A stretch of 64,000 nucleotides of DNA from an uncultured Clostridia bacterium (GCA_947585745.1 CANPXF010000011.1:1-64000), one strand, 5' to 3'; numbered from the stretch's first letter, positions 16,410 through 26,723 are shown. Translations and numbers: made by a program. The notes: a model not told the origin generated them from the sequence alone.

Positions 16410-16570
16410 TTCTTCTCCAAACTCTGAATAATTTTCCCTTTATACACTTAAACCCTGAAAATTCAAATTTGTGACAGGAAATATTTAATTTTATTATATA
16501 CAAATTTCACATCCTTTTAAAGAGGTATTTTTCTACCAAACGCAAAAAATTAATTATCACTTAAACCGGT

Positions 16571-18220
16571 TTAAAACTCAATATAAAATGTTATTCGGTC
16601 CTTATTCGTTATTGCTCCGTATTTAAAATTATGAAGGTCTAAAATTCGTTTTGAAATGGCAAGCCCGAGTCCGTTGCCTGTTGATACGCGGGAGGAATCG
16701 AGCTTTGAATACGGCTTCCACATTTTTTCAATTTGCTCGTCTGTTATCTCTTCGTCAACAGAGTTTGAAACGCTCAGCCTGTTTTTCTTTATCTCAATTT
16801 CAATCGGGCTTTTTTTACTGCCGTATTTTAAAGCGTTATCTATAAAATTATTAACAACCGCAGTCAAAAGGTTCCTGTCCGCAAAGACGGAAATATCACC
16901 GTGTACGGATTTTTCAATTCTGTCATCGTGATATTTTTCAACCGCCTCCAGCACAAGCGCAAGCAAAGAAAACTCGCTTTTTTTCAGCTCAAAATCGTCA
17001 GACTCAAATTTTGAATAATCAAGCATACTGTGTATAAGATTGTTCATATGCCTGCTCTGCTCGAGTATAACGTCAGTATAATGCTCACGCTTTTCAAAGC
17101 TTTCGGCCTCGCGAAGATTTTCCGCAAAACCGCTTATTATGAACAGCGGAGTTTTTAAGTCGTGCGCCATTGCTTTAGTCATATCAAGACGTATTTTCTC
17201 CTGCTCAATTTCGGTCGATATAGACCGCCAGCTAAGACGTGTAATCAGATACCCGACAATCAGGAAAAACAAGAAGATTATAATTGAGGCAAATAAAATA
17301 TTTAAAAGGCAAACGTCTAAAATGTTGTAACAGCTTGCGTATTTTATCTCGTACAGTTCGCCATCGTCCGAAGTGTTGTAAGGACTTTCAAACGAGTAAT
17401 AAATGCGCCCGACGGTATCGTACTGAAAGAAAACAAATTCAAACGGAGAAATTTTTATCTCCGAACTTTCATTGACCGCAAGCTCTTTGCCGTTTTCTAT
17501 TTTCTCAATCTGCTCAAAAAGTCCTTTGTTACGGTATTTATCCAAAACAAAATCACGGTCGATAACATTTTTATACATATCTCCGCTTTTATAAACCCCC
17601 GTGTTGTTAAGCTTTGTTTTATCGACATTAAGCGTGAAGCTTTTGACCTTTTCATCCTGCGCGTACCAGGTATTTATATCATTGGTGATAACGATTTCCA
17701 CTCTTTTCGGGATTATTTGCTCATCATCAAAATAAAATTCCCTGCACACAAGCTCATATCGGAGATTTCCGCTTATTTCACTTTGGTCAGCGTCGGGAGC
17801 TTCCTCCAAGTAATTAATTATTTCTACGTACTGACTGATTGTCATAGAATCTTTAAAATTATAAAAATTGATTGTCCCCTCTCCAACATTTCCCGTATCC
17901 TTATCTTTAAAATTAACCGAAAGAATATTATCCGTTTTCGCGATTACTTCATCGTCTTTTAATACCTCAATTTCAACGGAATTGTCGTTATAATTATTAT
18001 TTATTGTATAATTAAGAGTATCTGATTTAGACTGAAAAGCCTCATAATGGAGCCTTGCCGCCTCCTCCTGCTTTTCAATATACAGCATATTGTGCGCATT
18101 GTTTAGCGCAATTACCGCGTATGCTCCCGATACAATTAAAAACACAGCCAAAAACAAGCCCATTATTTTTATATAATGATTGCGTTTTTTTCTCTTTAGT
18201 TTTTTATTTTCAGTCCTCAA
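16571..18220 (-). CDS. Membrane sensor histidine kinase
   Basis: A 549-residue protein with a transmembrane helix at about 19-38, a large extracellular sensor region (about 39-300, no recognised domain), a second helix (about 303-325), a DHp domain with MAHDLKTPLF (phospho-His at about 353) and a C-terminal HATPase_c domain. N box NFIDNALKYGSK and G boxes STGNGLGLAISKRILDLH are intact. It would phosphorylate the response regulator whose gene overlaps its start by 11 bases. The pair is divergent from the ABC importer operon, suggesting it controls it. Confidence 0.92.
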   Translation of the reverse strand: MRTENKKLKRKKRNHYIKIMGLFLAVFLIVSGAYAVIALNNAHNMLYIEKQEEAARLHYEAFQSKSDTLNYTINNNYNDNSVEIEVLKDDEVIAKTDNILSVNFKDKDTGNVGEGTINFYNFKDSMTISQYVEIINYLEEAPDADQSEISGNLRYELVCREFYFDDEQIIPKRVEIVITNDINTWYAQDEKVKSFTLNVDKTKLNNTGVYKSGDMYKNVIDRDFVLDKYRNKGLFEQIEKIENGKELAVNESSEIKISPFEFVFFQYDTVGRIYYSFESPYNTSDDGELYEIKYASCYNILDVCLLNILFASIIIFLFFLIVGYLITRLSWRSISTEIEQEKIRLDMTKAMAHDLKTPLFIISGFAENLREAESFEKREHYTDVILEQSRHMNNLIHSMLDYSKFESDDFELKKSEFSLLALVLEAVEKYHDDRIEKSVHGDISVFADRNLLTAVVNNFIDNALKYGSKKSPIEIEIKKNRLSVSNSVDEEITDEQIEKMWKPYSKLDSSRVSTGNGLGLAISKRILDLHNFKYGAITNKDRITFYIEF

Positions 18221-18884
18221 TTCTGTATCCCCGTCTTATAATAGTTTTTATCAATCCCGAATTTGCTCCGAGCGCCTTTCTTATATTCTTTATGTGGGTG
18301 TCAAGAACTCTGTCGTCAACGCCTGTATCATATCCCCAAACTTCGTTTATTAGCTTTTCTCGGGAAATAACTTTATTTTTATTCTCTAAAAGAATTTTAA
18401 GTATTGTATATTCCTTTGCGGTGAGTTTAATCTCCTCCCCGTCAGAAATTACAATCCCGTTGTTGGGATTAAGAGAAACCGTTCCTGCAGAAAGCACGCT
18501 GTTTCTCACAAGACCCTTTGAGCGCTTTATCGTAGCGATTACCTTTTCGTAGAACACGGGCAGAGAAAAAGGTTTTACTATGTAGTCGTCACAGCCGAGG
18601 GCGTAGCCCCTTAAAATATCCCTCTGCGAAGTTCTCGCGGTAATGAAAATAATCGGCGTGTCGCTGTACCTGCGCACTTCCGAGCAAATTTCAAATCCGT
18701 CAATTTCAGGGAGCATAACGTCAAGCAAAAGAATGTCGTACCTGTTTTCGTACGCTTTCTCCAGTCCTGTTTGACCGCTGTACGCCGTGTCAATTTTAAA
18801 ATCTATTTTTCTTTTCATAAGAAAATAGTCTTGTATCATTTCACAAATATTTTTATCGTCCTCGACAAGCAAAATTCTATACAT
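18210..18884 (-). CDS. OmpR/PhoB-family response regulator
   Basis: A 224-residue protein: receiver domain with acidic pocket VEDD, phospho-acceptor Asp at about 55 in LLLDVMLPEIDG, and the switch Lys in DDYIVKPF. A winged-helix DNA-binding domain follows (LTAKEYTILKILLENKNKVISR, RVLDTHIKNIRKALG). First gene of the two-component operon. Likely binding sites are the inverted repeats in the divergent promoter region at 18939-19068. Confidence 0.93.
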   Translation of the reverse strand: MYRILLVEDDKNICEMIQDYFLMKRKIDFKIDTAYSGQTGLEKAYENRYDILLLDVMLPEIDGFEICSEVRRYSDTPIIFITARTSQRDILRGYALGCDDYIVKPFSLPVFYEKVIATIKRSKGLVRNSVLSAGTVSLNPNNGIVISDGEEIKLTAKEYTILKILLENKNKVISREKLINEVWGYDTGVDDRVLDTHIKNIRKALGANSGLIKTIIRRGYRIED

Positions 18885-18938
18885 AGTATCACCTCGTAAA
18901 AGGAGTTTAGTAAAAACCTTTCAGACTTTGATTTTTAC

Positions 18939-19068
18939 TTTTACATTGTAGCACATAAATCTGTATTTTATCTGTAGAAATGTAAAAAAATTACAATTTT
19001 TTTAGTAAATAATATATTTTTTTATATATTTTCTTCCGAATTTTCACATAAAATACAGATTTATATGT
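18939..19068. promoter_or_regulatory. Divergent regulatory region with mirrored 17-bp sites
   Basis: ATAAAATACAGATTTAT occurs perfectly at 19048-19064 (plus) and again on the reverse strand within 18953-18971, 76 bases apart. A second palindrome, TTTTACAT (18939-18946)/ATGTAAAA (18980-18987), surrounds the left copy. One copy faces each divergent operon, as expected for a regulator that controls both itself and the importer. Confidence 0.6.
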
Positions 19069-19090
19069 TATGATTAGTTTGGTGGTTTGT

Positions 19091-20443
19091 ATGAAAAATA
19101 AAAAATTAAAGATAATTTCTGTTATTTTAATAATATTTACGCTTATTTTTTCCGTTTCCTGTTCTAAATCAGAGCCGAAAGTTAAAAGCGATAAAATTCT
19201 TATTTATTGTACTGACGGCACTGTTGAATGGTATAAGGGGCTTTTCAATACATATAACTCCTACTGCGCGTCTATGGACGGACTTGACACCTCGTATCAG
19301 GTTGATTACGTGACATTTGACGACGAAACACAGCTTTACAATAAAATGTCAACCGAAATAATGGCGGGAGGCGGTCCCGATGTTTTTTTAACGGACGAAT
19401 ATTTACCCTTTGAAAAAATGATTGAGGCAAGGCTCTTCGCTGACGTTGACGAGATTTTTGAGGAAAACAACGAAAAGCTTGAAAAATCAAAACTCAACAA
19501 AGATGTTTTAAACTCGGGAGTTTTTGACGGCAAGAGATATATAGTTCCTCTCCTTTTTACACCTAAAGCGCACATAGCGAGCAAATATGTTTTAGAACAG
19601 CTGAATATGCCGACCGCCCAAAATTCCGTTATTACATACGGCGACAGCGGTTTTTTTGAAAATCTTTTAAAAAATTGCGATAAATATGAAATATCCCCCT
19701 CACAGGGCTACGACGCGTCGCTTATAAGCAATATAATCTGCGATTATGTTGACTTTGACAGCAAAAAGATTGACTTTAACAGCCGTGAATTTAAAAATAT
19801 TCTGGACACGGCGGCTAAGCTTGTAAAGGCGGGCGAAAGAAACAACAAGGATAGCGAAAACTTTAGAGAAAGTCTTTTTTCAAGCGAGCTTAACAGCTTT
19901 TATGACCTTCAAATAAGTTTTTTTGACGAGGAATGGTCAACCGAGGGAAAAGGAAGTCGTATTACTATAAATAAAGCGCGTCAGAACGATGCCGTTCTTT
20001 ACAGAGGTCCGGTAAGAAACAAAAACGATAATACGGGTTCAATCGACTTTGGAATAGCGGTAAATAAAAATTCAGATAAAAAGGAAAAAGTAATCGAGCT
20101 TATCAAATTCGCGTTAAGCGACACGGGGCAGTCGCATTTTACCAGCAACTTCAATTCAAACGCTATACCTGCTTTTCCCGTTAACAACAAGATTATGGAA
20201 AAAAGAATAAGAAACGCGTCTGAAATTGAGGACAGCTTTGGAAATGAAATAGGCTTAAATTCAGATATTATGAAAGCAAGCGTCAAAGCGGTTAAGAATG
20301 TAAAGAAATGCGAGCTGAACAGAAACTACTATAAGAGCGCAATAATCGGGGAATTGGTAGAAAAATACGCAAGCGGTATGCTCCCTAAAAATAAGTTTAT
20401 ACGCCAGCTTAATACCGCTACTAAATTTTATCTTGAGGAATAA
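19091..20443 (+). CDS. Carbohydrate-type ABC importer substrate-binding lipoprotein
   Basis: A 450-residue lipoprotein of the family-1 solute-binding class. The signal peptide ends at SVSC (Cys 24). Family traits include EIMAGGGPDVFLTDEY near residue 95 and a C-terminal SDTGQSHF segment. It binds an extracellular solute, probably an oligosaccharide, and delivers it to the two permeases encoded next. The start ATG was chosen seven codons into the open frame, where GGTGG lies five bases upstream. The substrate is unknown. Confidence 0.88.
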   Translation: MKNKKLKIISVILIIFTLIFSVSCSKSEPKVKSDKILIYCTDGTVEWYKGLFNTYNSYCASMDGLDTSYQVDYVTFDDETQLYNKMSTEIMAGGGPDVFLTDEYLPFEKMIEARLFADVDEIFEENNEKLEKSKLNKDVLNSGVFDGKRYIVPLLFTPKAHIASKYVLEQLNMPTAQNSVITYGDSGFFENLLKNCDKYEISPSQGYDASLISNIICDYVDFDSKKIDFNSREFKNILDTAAKLVKAGERNNKDSENFRESLFSSELNSFYDLQISFFDEEWSTEGKGSRITINKARQNDAVLYRGPVRNKNDNTGSIDFGIAVNKNSDKKEKVIELIKFALSDTGQSHFTSNFNSNAIPAFPVNNKIMEKRIRNASEIEDSFGNEIGLNSDIMKASVKAVKNVKKCELNRNYYKSAIIGELVEKYASGMLPKNKFIRQLNTATKFYLEE

Positions 20444-20453
20444 AGGAGAAAAA

Positions 20454-21305
20454 ATGACACACAAAGCAAAGGAAGCCGTCGCGGCCATACTGTTTATTTT
20501 GCCGAGCCTTTTGGGCATAACGGTGTTCTATATTATTCCGTACATAATCTGTTTTATTGAAAGCCTATTTGCGGGCAATAAATTCGTGGGACTCGGAAAC
20601 TATATCGAGCTGTTCTCAAATTATTCGTTTACACTTGCTTTAAAAAATACAGCCATATTTACCTTGATTGCGATTCCGCTTTTAATGGTTATTTCCTTTT
20701 TAATAGCATTGTTTTTAAATTCTTTCAAAAGAATTTCGGCTTTTTTCAGAAGCTCGCTGTTAATACCCGTAATAATTCCCGTGTCGTCGTTAATCGTAGT
20801 ATGGCAGGTATTTTTCGAGGATTACGGAGCGATAAACGGACTTTTAAACGCTATGGGACTTGAAAGCGTAGAGTTTTTCAGTTCGCCGTTTTCAATGGTA
20901 ATGATTATAATAATTTTCATTTGGAAATACTGCGGATTTTGCGTGATTCTTTTTACGGCGGGACTTGCGAATGTTCCGAACGCTTATGTCGAAAGCGCAA
21001 AGCTCGACGGCGCTAACGCCTTTACAATAGTCACACGAATTAAAATACCGAACATTGTGCCTACTATCTTCTTTGTTTTCCTTATGGAGCTTATATACTC
21101 GTTTAAAATTTACCGCGAGGTTTTCGCGCTTTTCGGAGATTATCCCGACGAGCACGTTTACTTTATGCAGAATTTTGTAAACAACAACTATTATAATCTT
21201 AACTATCCGAGGCTTTCCGCCGCCTCGATAATTCTGTCTGTATTTATCATTGTTATACTGCTTGTATTCTTTATATTTGAGAGAAAACGCGGTTATATGG
21301 AGTGA
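20454..21305 (+). CDS. ABC importer permease, MalF/UgpA type
   Basis: A 283-residue permease with six hydrophobic segments and the EAA loop YVESAKLDGANAFTIVTRIKIP that docks the ATPase. It pairs with the permease encoded next to form the carbohydrate-type transmembrane channel. AAGGAG lies five bases before the ATG. Follows the binding protein gene by 10 bases. No ATPase gene is present in this operon. Confidence 0.9.
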   Translation: MTHKAKEAVAAILFILPSLLGITVFYIIPYIICFIESLFAGNKFVGLGNYIELFSNYSFTLALKNTAIFTLIAIPLLMVISFLIALFLNSFKRISAFFRSSLLIPVIIPVSSLIVVWQVFFEDYGAINGLLNAMGLESVEFFSSPFSMVMIIIIFIWKYCGFCVILFTAGLANVPNAYVESAKLDGANAFTIVTRIKIPNIVPTIFFVFLMELIYSFKIYREVFALFGDYPDEHVYFMQNFVNNNYYNLNYPRLSAASIILSVFIIVILLVFFIFERKRGYME

Positions 21306-21313
21306 GGCGCAAA

Positions 21314-22150
21314 ATGAAGAAAACTAAATCTGTTTTTAAATACATAATTTTAATTCTGCTGACTGCCGTTTTCCTTTTTCCGATAATATATATGCTTGCA
21401 AATTCCTTTATGCAGTCAGGCGAAATCGAAAAAACTTTAAATTTTTCGGAGGAAACGTTCAAGTCCGTTAATTTGATACCTGATATGTTTTCCGCGGAGC
21501 AATATTACGAGGTGTTTTTCAGGAGAGCGGAGTATCTGCTTAAATTTTGGAACTCAGTTATAATAACCCTGCCGACGGTAATCTTGCAGGTTGTTTTTTC
21601 ATCGCTCGCGGCATTTGCGTTTGCCAAACTAAAATTTCCGTTTCGGGACAAACTCTTTTTCATTTATATAGTCCTGCTTATTCTTCCGCTTCAGGTAACG
21701 CTCGTGCCGAACTATATTGTTATGGACAATCTCAAAATACTTAACACCTTTTTATCGGTTATACTGCCGGGTACATTTTCAGCGTTCGGTATATGCCTTT
21801 TAAGACAAAGCATAAAATATATTTCCTATTCCTCGATTGAGGCGGCGCGAATTGACGGAGCGTCTTACCTGAGAATTTTCACGCGAATAATAATTCCGCA
21901 GATAAAGGGAGGACTTGTAACCTTAACTCTCTTAACATTTATCGACAGCTGGAGCGCGGTCGAACAGCCTATGATTTACTTTACGGATAAGGGTATGTAT
22001 CCGCTTTCAATAACGCTCTCGGATATTGCCGACTCCGACTACGGAATAATTTTCGCCTGCGGAGTGATGTTTTTGATACCGCCTCTATTAATTTATCTTT
22101 ACGGCGAAAATGATATACGCTCGCCGTTTACAACTTCTGATAAACTGTAA
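21314..22150 (+). CDS. ABC importer permease, MalG/UgpE type
   Basis: A 278-residue permease with six hydrophobic segments and EAA loop SIEAARIDGASYLRIFTRIIIPQ. It is the second half of the carbohydrate-type channel. The ATG at 21314 has GGAGTGAGG upstream, spanning the end of the previous gene, so translation is coupled. Confidence 0.9.
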   Translation: MKKTKSVFKYIILILLTAVFLFPIIYMLANSFMQSGEIEKTLNFSEETFKSVNLIPDMFSAEQYYEVFFRRAEYLLKFWNSVIITLPTVILQVVFSSLAAFAFAKLKFPFRDKLFFIYIVLLILPLQVTLVPNYIVMDNLKILNTFLSVILPGTFSAFGICLLRQSIKYISYSSIEAARIDGASYLRIFTRIIIPQIKGGLVTLTLLTFIDSWSAVEQPMIYFTDKGMYPLSITLSDIADSDYGIIFACGVMFLIPPLLIYLYGENDIRSPFTTSDKL

Positions 22151-22159
22151 GGAGGACAT

Positions 22160-22594
22160 ATGAGAAAGAAAATTAAAAAAATTACCGTGGTTTTTGCCGT
22201 TGTATTTTTCTCTTTGGTCGCTGTTTTAACATATTTTTCGGATACAATTGACCGAATGCTTTTACCGCAGGTAAAAACCTGCGAGGCTGTTTTAAGCGAT
22301 TTAAAAGGCAACACCAGAATATATAACAAATACCTTATTCCGAAATCTGTAATCACGGTTGACGGAGATACGGGAACCGTCTACTACGCGCAAAGAATTA
22401 CCGACTCCGGCGATGAGGCGTATGTTTACCAATTACAGGTTTCAATAATCGGAAGCGACGAGCTTTATTATGAGGTTTCCAATTCAAACGGAGATATGTT
22501 TACCACAAGCTTACAGCTTATATACTCGACCTCCAAAAATATTTCCGACGGCGACAGGGTTTATATCGTTGAGGAGGAATTTGATGAAGAATAA
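22160..22594 (+). CDS. Membrane-anchored extracytoplasmic protein, unknown
   Basis: A 144-residue protein with an N-terminal membrane anchor (ITVVFAVVFFSLVAVLTYF) and a small extracellular beta-rich domain (GDTGTVYYAQRITDSGDEAYVYQLQV). It faintly resembles the adaptor (MFP) part of MacA-type systems but is far shorter. AAGGAGG precedes it, and its end overlaps the next gene by 11 bases, so the two probably work together. I do not recognise the family. Confidence 0.6.
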   Translation: MRKKIKKITVVFAVVFFSLVAVLTYFSDTIDRMLLPQVKTCEAVLSDLKGNTRIYNKYLIPKSVITVDGDTGTVYYAQRITDSGDEAYVYQLQVSIIGSDELYYEVSNSNGDMFTTSLQLIYSTSKNISDGDRVYIVEEEFDEE

Positions 22595-23684
22595 GATTGT
22601 CCCGATTATTTTGAGCGTTTTTGGCTCTATATCCCTTTTCTTATTGCTTTTAACCGCCTCAAATGCCATAAACAGTATTCCATCTGTCACTCAAATCAAT
22701 TACAACAAATCTTCCGACATAAAACCTTTTACCGTTTCAAAGGCGGTTGAAACAGACAAAAGAATAAACGAAATTTATGTAGGCGAACCTACGCTTTCAT
22801 TCTGCGCCGAAGCAAAAGAAACCGAGGTGCGTGAAAATTCCGTTACTCCCGTGCTTGTCAATGAAAGATTTTTTAATAATTATAAAATTGACGCGGGAAA
22901 TTTTGAAAAAAACAGCGCTGTAATCAGCAAAGATTTAGCGCTAAAGCTGTATCTTAACACCAACGCCGTAGGAAAACCGCTTGAACTTTTCGGCAAAACC
23001 TATAAGGTATCCGCGGTTTATGACAGGTCAGACGGACTTTGTTATGACGGAAAGGAGCGTGTGTATATACCGTATAACAGCGTTAAAAACTATGAAAGCT
23101 TTGAGGTTTCGGAATTCGCCTGCAAAAACGGCTCGCAGTCGGCTGTCGCTTTCACCCAAATGAAGCTTGAAAACTACTATTATACAAATTTAGCGGAGAA
23201 GAAAAACGTAATAAATGATTTTATAAAGCTCTCTATGCTCATCCTTTATTTTGTGTTTTTGGCTTTCGCTTTAAAGCTGAGAAAGTATCTGTGCAAAAAA
23301 TCCAAGGCAAAAATCAACTACTCTTTGGAAACGAACTACGCGCTCAAAAGCGTTAAAAAATCATTAAAAAGCTATGTTGTATATTACCTTTCCTTTTTCG
23401 GAATACCCGCTCTTTTAATCGCGCTGTTCATATTCGGAAATTTCGGAATTTATATTATCCCAAGCTACATACCGTACAATAATATTTTTGATATTCCGTA
23501 TTACCTCGAACAGCTTACAAAATCCGTAAATGAATTTAACCGAACCGCCCTTGTCGGAAATCTGTTTTACATAAGGCTCTACCACGAAACGTTCAATTCG
23601 CTTGTTCATCAGATTTTAATTTTCCTCGCTCTTTCATTTTCGGCGACGGTCAGCTGGTTTATATCGTTTAGAAACGTTGACTAA
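22584..23684 (+). CDS. MacB-like membrane protein (ABC permease-type)
   Basis: A 366-residue protein: an N-terminal helix (about 8-27), an extracellular domain of about 210 residues in the style of MacB periplasmic cores (VNERFFNNYKIDAGNF, ISKDLALKLYLN, AVGKPLELFGKTYKVSAVYD), then three C-terminal helices. This is the topology of MacB/FtsX permeases. The ATG was chosen because GAGGAGG lies six bases upstream. No ATPase gene accompanies it. Its place at the end of a sugar importer operon is unusual. Confidence 0.6.
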   Translation: MKNKIVPIILSVFGSISLFLLLLTASNAINSIPSVTQINYNKSSDIKPFTVSKAVETDKRINEIYVGEPTLSFCAEAKETEVRENSVTPVLVNERFFNNYKIDAGNFEKNSAVISKDLALKLYLNTNAVGKPLELFGKTYKVSAVYDRSDGLCYDGKERVYIPYNSVKNYESFEVSEFACKNGSQSAVAFTQMKLENYYYTNLAEKKNVINDFIKLSMLILYFVFLAFALKLRKYLCKKSKAKINYSLETNYALKSVKKSLKSYVVYYLSFFGIPALLIALFIFGNFGIYIIPSYIPYNNIFDIPYYLEQLTKSVNEFNRTALVGNLFYIRLYHETFNSLVHQILIFLALSFSATVSWFISFRNVD

Positions 23685-23741
23685 AAATTTCAATCGTGGT
23701 ATCATAATAAATCGGTAAAACAGATTACGGAGTGAGCGGAT

Positions 23742-24518
23742 ATGAGAATTGTAATAAAGCTCGGAACATCAACTTTAGCGCACAAAACGGGACTTTTAAA
23801 TATCAAAAGAGTAGAGAAATTATGCAAGGTTATTTCCGATTTGAAAAACGCGGGAAACGAGATTATTCTTGTTTCTTCAGGCGCAATCGGAATGGGGCTC
23901 GGTAAAATAGGAATTAAAAAACGCCCCGACGATATTCCGACTAAACAGGCGGCGGCGGCTATCGGTCAATGCGAACTAATGTACACCTACGATAAGCTCT
24001 TCTCCGAATACAATCATACTGTAGCGCAGATTCTTATGACAGGCGCGTATGTCGCTTTGGATGACTACGGCAAAAACCTGAACAACACTCTGTTCAGACT
24101 TTTAGAACTCGGAGTTATTCCGATTATAAATGAAAACGATACGGTCACTACCGATGAAATTGTTATCGGGGACAACGATACCTTAGGCGCTACAATCGCT
24201 AATACGGTAAACGCGGATTTGCTGATTATTCTCTCTGATATTGACGGTCTTTATACGGGCGACCCCAATAAGAACCCGAACGCAAAGCGCATTGACGTTG
24301 TAGATACTATTACAAAGGATATTGAAAAGCTTGCAAGCAGTCGCGGTTCCGTACTCGGAACGGGCGGTATGGTTACAAAAATCAACGCCGCAAAAATGGT
24401 AAATGAAAACGGAATTGATATGGTTGTCGCAAACGGCAACAACCCCGAAATACTTTACGACATTTTAAACGGCAAAGGAATTTGCACACGCTTTAAAGGG
24501 AGAAAAAATGACAACTAA
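23742..24518 (+). CDS. proB: Glutamate 5-kinase
   Basis: A 258-residue amino-acid kinase-fold enzyme catalysing the ATP-dependent first step of proline synthesis, with [35 protein letters not shown] and GTGGMVTKI motifs. It lacks the C-terminal PUA domain found in some ProB proteins, as in many Firmicutes. First gene of proBAC; overlaps proA by 11 bases. Confidence 0.96.
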   Translation: MRIVIKLGTSTLAHKTGLLNIKRVEKLCKVISDLKNAGNEIILVSSGAIGMGLGKIGIKKRPDDIPTKQAAAAIGQCELMYTYDKLFSEYNHTVAQILMTGAYVALDDYGKNLNNTLFRLLELGVIPIINENDTVTTDEIVIGDNDTLGATIANTVNADLLIILSDIDGLYTGDPNKNPNAKRIDVVDTITKDIEKLASSRGSVLGTGGMVTKINAAKMVNENGIDMVVANGNNPEILYDILNGKGICTRFKGRKNDN

Positions 24519-25755
24519 AGAATTGCTTATAAAAGCAAAAAACGCAAAATCAAAATTAAACTCTGTTTCCGTTGAACAAATAAACAGCGCTCTCAATTCT
24601 ATGGCGGAGGCGCTGGTTAAAAACACGGATAAAATACTTGAGCAAAACGCAAAGGATATTGAAAACGCAAGAGGTACCATAAGCGACGTTATGATTGACC
24701 GCCTTGCGCTTTCCGAAAAAAGAATTAAGGATATGGCTGACGGCGTAAAAAACGTTGCTCTTCTCCCCTCTCCAATCGGCAGGGTTATCAAGAGAACAGA
24801 ACGTGACGACGGACTTGTAATTGAGAAAACCTCGGTTGCTCTCGGAGTTGTCGCTATCATATACGAAAGCAGACCGAACGTCACCTCCGACGCCGCCGCG
24901 CTTGCGGTAAAAAGCGGTAACGTCTGCGTTCTCCGTTGCGGAAAGGAAGCCCATAAAAGCGCGCAGGCTATTGTGAACGCCCTGCAAAACGGACTTGAAA
25001 ACGCGGGATTGAGCAGGGATTTCGTTCTCCTCGTCGAGGACACAACGCGCGAGAGCGCGAATGAACTTATGACCGCAGACGGATATGTTGACCTTCTTAT
25101 TCCGAGGGGCGGAAAAGGCTTGATTACAGCCTGCGTAAACAACGCGACCGTACCCTGTATTCAGACGGGAACTGGAATCTGCCACATTTATGTTGACGAA
25201 AGCGCGGATATTGATATGGCTCTGAACATTGTAGAGAACGCCAAAACGAGCCGTCCGTCTGTCTGCAACGCGGAGGAAGTTTTAGTTGTAAATGAAAAAA
25301 TAGCGAGGGAATTTCTTCCCAAATTAAAAGAAAAATTGGTTGACAAACGCAGTGAAAATCCAGTTGAACTAAGGCTTGATGACAGAGCGCAAAAAATTAT
25401 AGACGGCGTCACTGCCAAGGCAGACGACTTTGATACGGAATTTTTAGACTATATTCTCGCTGTTAAAATTGTTGACAGCGTTGAAGAAGCGATTGAGCAT
25501 ATAAATACCCATTCAACGGGACACAGCGAGGCAATAATAACAGAGGACAGTGTGTCTGCCGACAAATTCACGAGGGGAATTGACAGCTCCGCCGTTTACG
25601 TCAACGCAAGCACACGTTTTACTGACGGCGGAGAGTTTGGTTTGGGGTGCGAAATGGGAATTTCAACTCAAAAGCTTCACGCAAGAGGCCCGATGGGACT
25701 TGAGGAGCTTAATACTTACAAATACATCATAAAAGGAACAGGTCAGGTGAGATAA
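24508..25755 (+). CDS. proA: Gamma-glutamyl phosphate reductase
   Basis: A 415-residue aldehyde-dehydrogenase-fold enzyme that reduces glutamyl-5-phosphate to the semialdehyde with NADPH. It has [18 protein letters not shown] and the catalytic Cys in [10 protein letters not shown]. Overlaps proB and abuts proC with no gap, so the three are co-translated. Length is normal. Confidence 0.97.
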   Translation: MTTKELLIKAKNAKSKLNSVSVEQINSALNSMAEALVKNTDKILEQNAKDIENARGTISDVMIDRLALSEKRIKDMADGVKNVALLPSPIGRVIKRTERDDGLVIEKTSVALGVVAIIYESRPNVTSDAAALAVKSGNVCVLRCGKEAHKSAQAIVNALQNGLENAGLSRDFVLLVEDTTRESANELMTADGYVDLLIPRGGKGLITACVNNATVPCIQTGTGICHIYVDESADIDMALNIVENAKTSRPSVCNAEEVLVVNEKIAREFLPKLKEKLVDKRSENPVELRLDDRAQKIIDGVTAKADDFDTEFLDYILAVKIVDSVEEAIEHINTHSTGHSEAIITEDSVSADKFTRGIDSSAVYVNASTRFTDGGEFGLGCEMGISTQKLHARGPMGLEELNTYKYIIKGTGQVR

Positions 25756-26556
25756 ATGAACACATTCGGATTTATCGGCGCGGGAAATATGGGCGGAGCG
25801 CTCGCTAAGGCAGTTTCAAAAAGTACGAAAAATATTTTAATTTCCGACCATTTTTCTGACAAAGCCGAACATCTTGCGGACAAAACAGGCGGTATAGCCG
25901 TAGATAACATTCAAATCGCGGAAAAATGCCAATATATTTTTCTCGGTGTTAAACCGCAAATGATGTCTGATATGCTTGTAGAAATTAAAGATAATTTAAA
26001 AAACAGAACCGATGATTTTGTACTTGTTACAATGGCGGCAGGACTTACTATTGAAACAATCCGCGCTATGTCTGGCAGTAATTATAAGGTTATAAGAATT
26101 ATGCCTAACACACCCGTGGAAGTCGGCGAGGGACAAATTCTTTACTGCAAAAGCGATAACGTGACTGATAAGGAGCTTGACGCATTTCTTGAAAATATGA
26201 AATATGCGGGCAGATTGACCGAAATTTCCGAAAGTCTTATGGACGCGGGCTGTTCGCTGTCGGGATGCGGACCCGCTTTTGTTTATATGTTCATACGTGG
26301 ACTTGCGCAAGGCGGAATTGAATGTGGAATTGACGAAAAAACCGCTTTGACATTGGCATCACAAACTGTACTCGGAAGCGCCAAGCTTTTTATTGAAAGC
26401 GGTGAGGAGCCGTCAGCGCTCATTGAAAAGGTCTGCTCCCCCGGAGGCAGTACGATTGAGGGCGTTAAATCCCTCGATAATGACAACCTCGAAGATGTAA
26501 TTATAAACGCCGTGCTTTCTTCTTACGAGAGAAACATCGAACTTGGCAAATCATAA
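25756..26556 (+). CDS. proC: Pyrroline-5-carboxylate reductase
   Basis: A 266-residue enzyme with an N-terminal NAD(P)-binding motif FIGAGNMGGALAKA, VIRIMPNTPVEVGEG, and the dimer helix region SPGGSTIEGVKSL. It performs the last step of proline synthesis. The ATG directly follows the proA stop. A terminator ends the operon. Confidence 0.97.
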   Translation: MNTFGFIGAGNMGGALAKAVSKSTKNILISDHFSDKAEHLADKTGGIAVDNIQIAEKCQYIFLGVKPQMMSDMLVEIKDNLKNRTDDFVLVTMAAGLTIETIRAMSGSNYKVIRIMPNTPVEVGEGQILYCKSDNVTDKELDAFLENMKYAGRLTEISESLMDAGCSLSGCGPAFVYMFIRGLAQGGIECGIDEKTALTLASQTVLGSAKLFIESGEEPSALIEKVCSPGGSTIEGVKSLDNDNLEDVIINAVLSSYERNIELGKS

Positions 26557-26569
26557 AAAATAAAGAATC

Positions 26570-26592
26570 GCGCCATTTTGGCGCTTTTCTTT
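26570..26592 (+). terminator. Terminator of proBAC
   Basis: Stem GCGCC/GGCGC with loop ATTTT, followed by TTTTCTTTC, 13 bases past the proC stop. Confidence 0.8.
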
Positions 26593-26643
26593 CGTCATAA
26601 AATAATATAATTAAAAACAAATATTAATTTTTCGTCATAAATG

Positions 26644-26673
26644 TTGCTATAATCCCTATTTATATGATATAAT
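26644..26673 (+). promoter_or_regulatory. Predicted promoter of the glycosyltransferase gene
   Basis: TTGCTA (26644-26649) and TATAAT (26668-26673) with an 18-base spacer, 50 bases before the ATG. Confidence 0.55.
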
Positions 26674-26723
26674 GTTGTATAAATATTTCTATACATTTCA
26701 TTTTGAAGTGTACGGAGGAGAAT

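Noticed and set aside
24465..25185. Long reverse-strand ORFs over proB/proA
   Set aside because: These are shadows of proA. Their translations have no recognisable domain, while the sense frame is a complete ProA.
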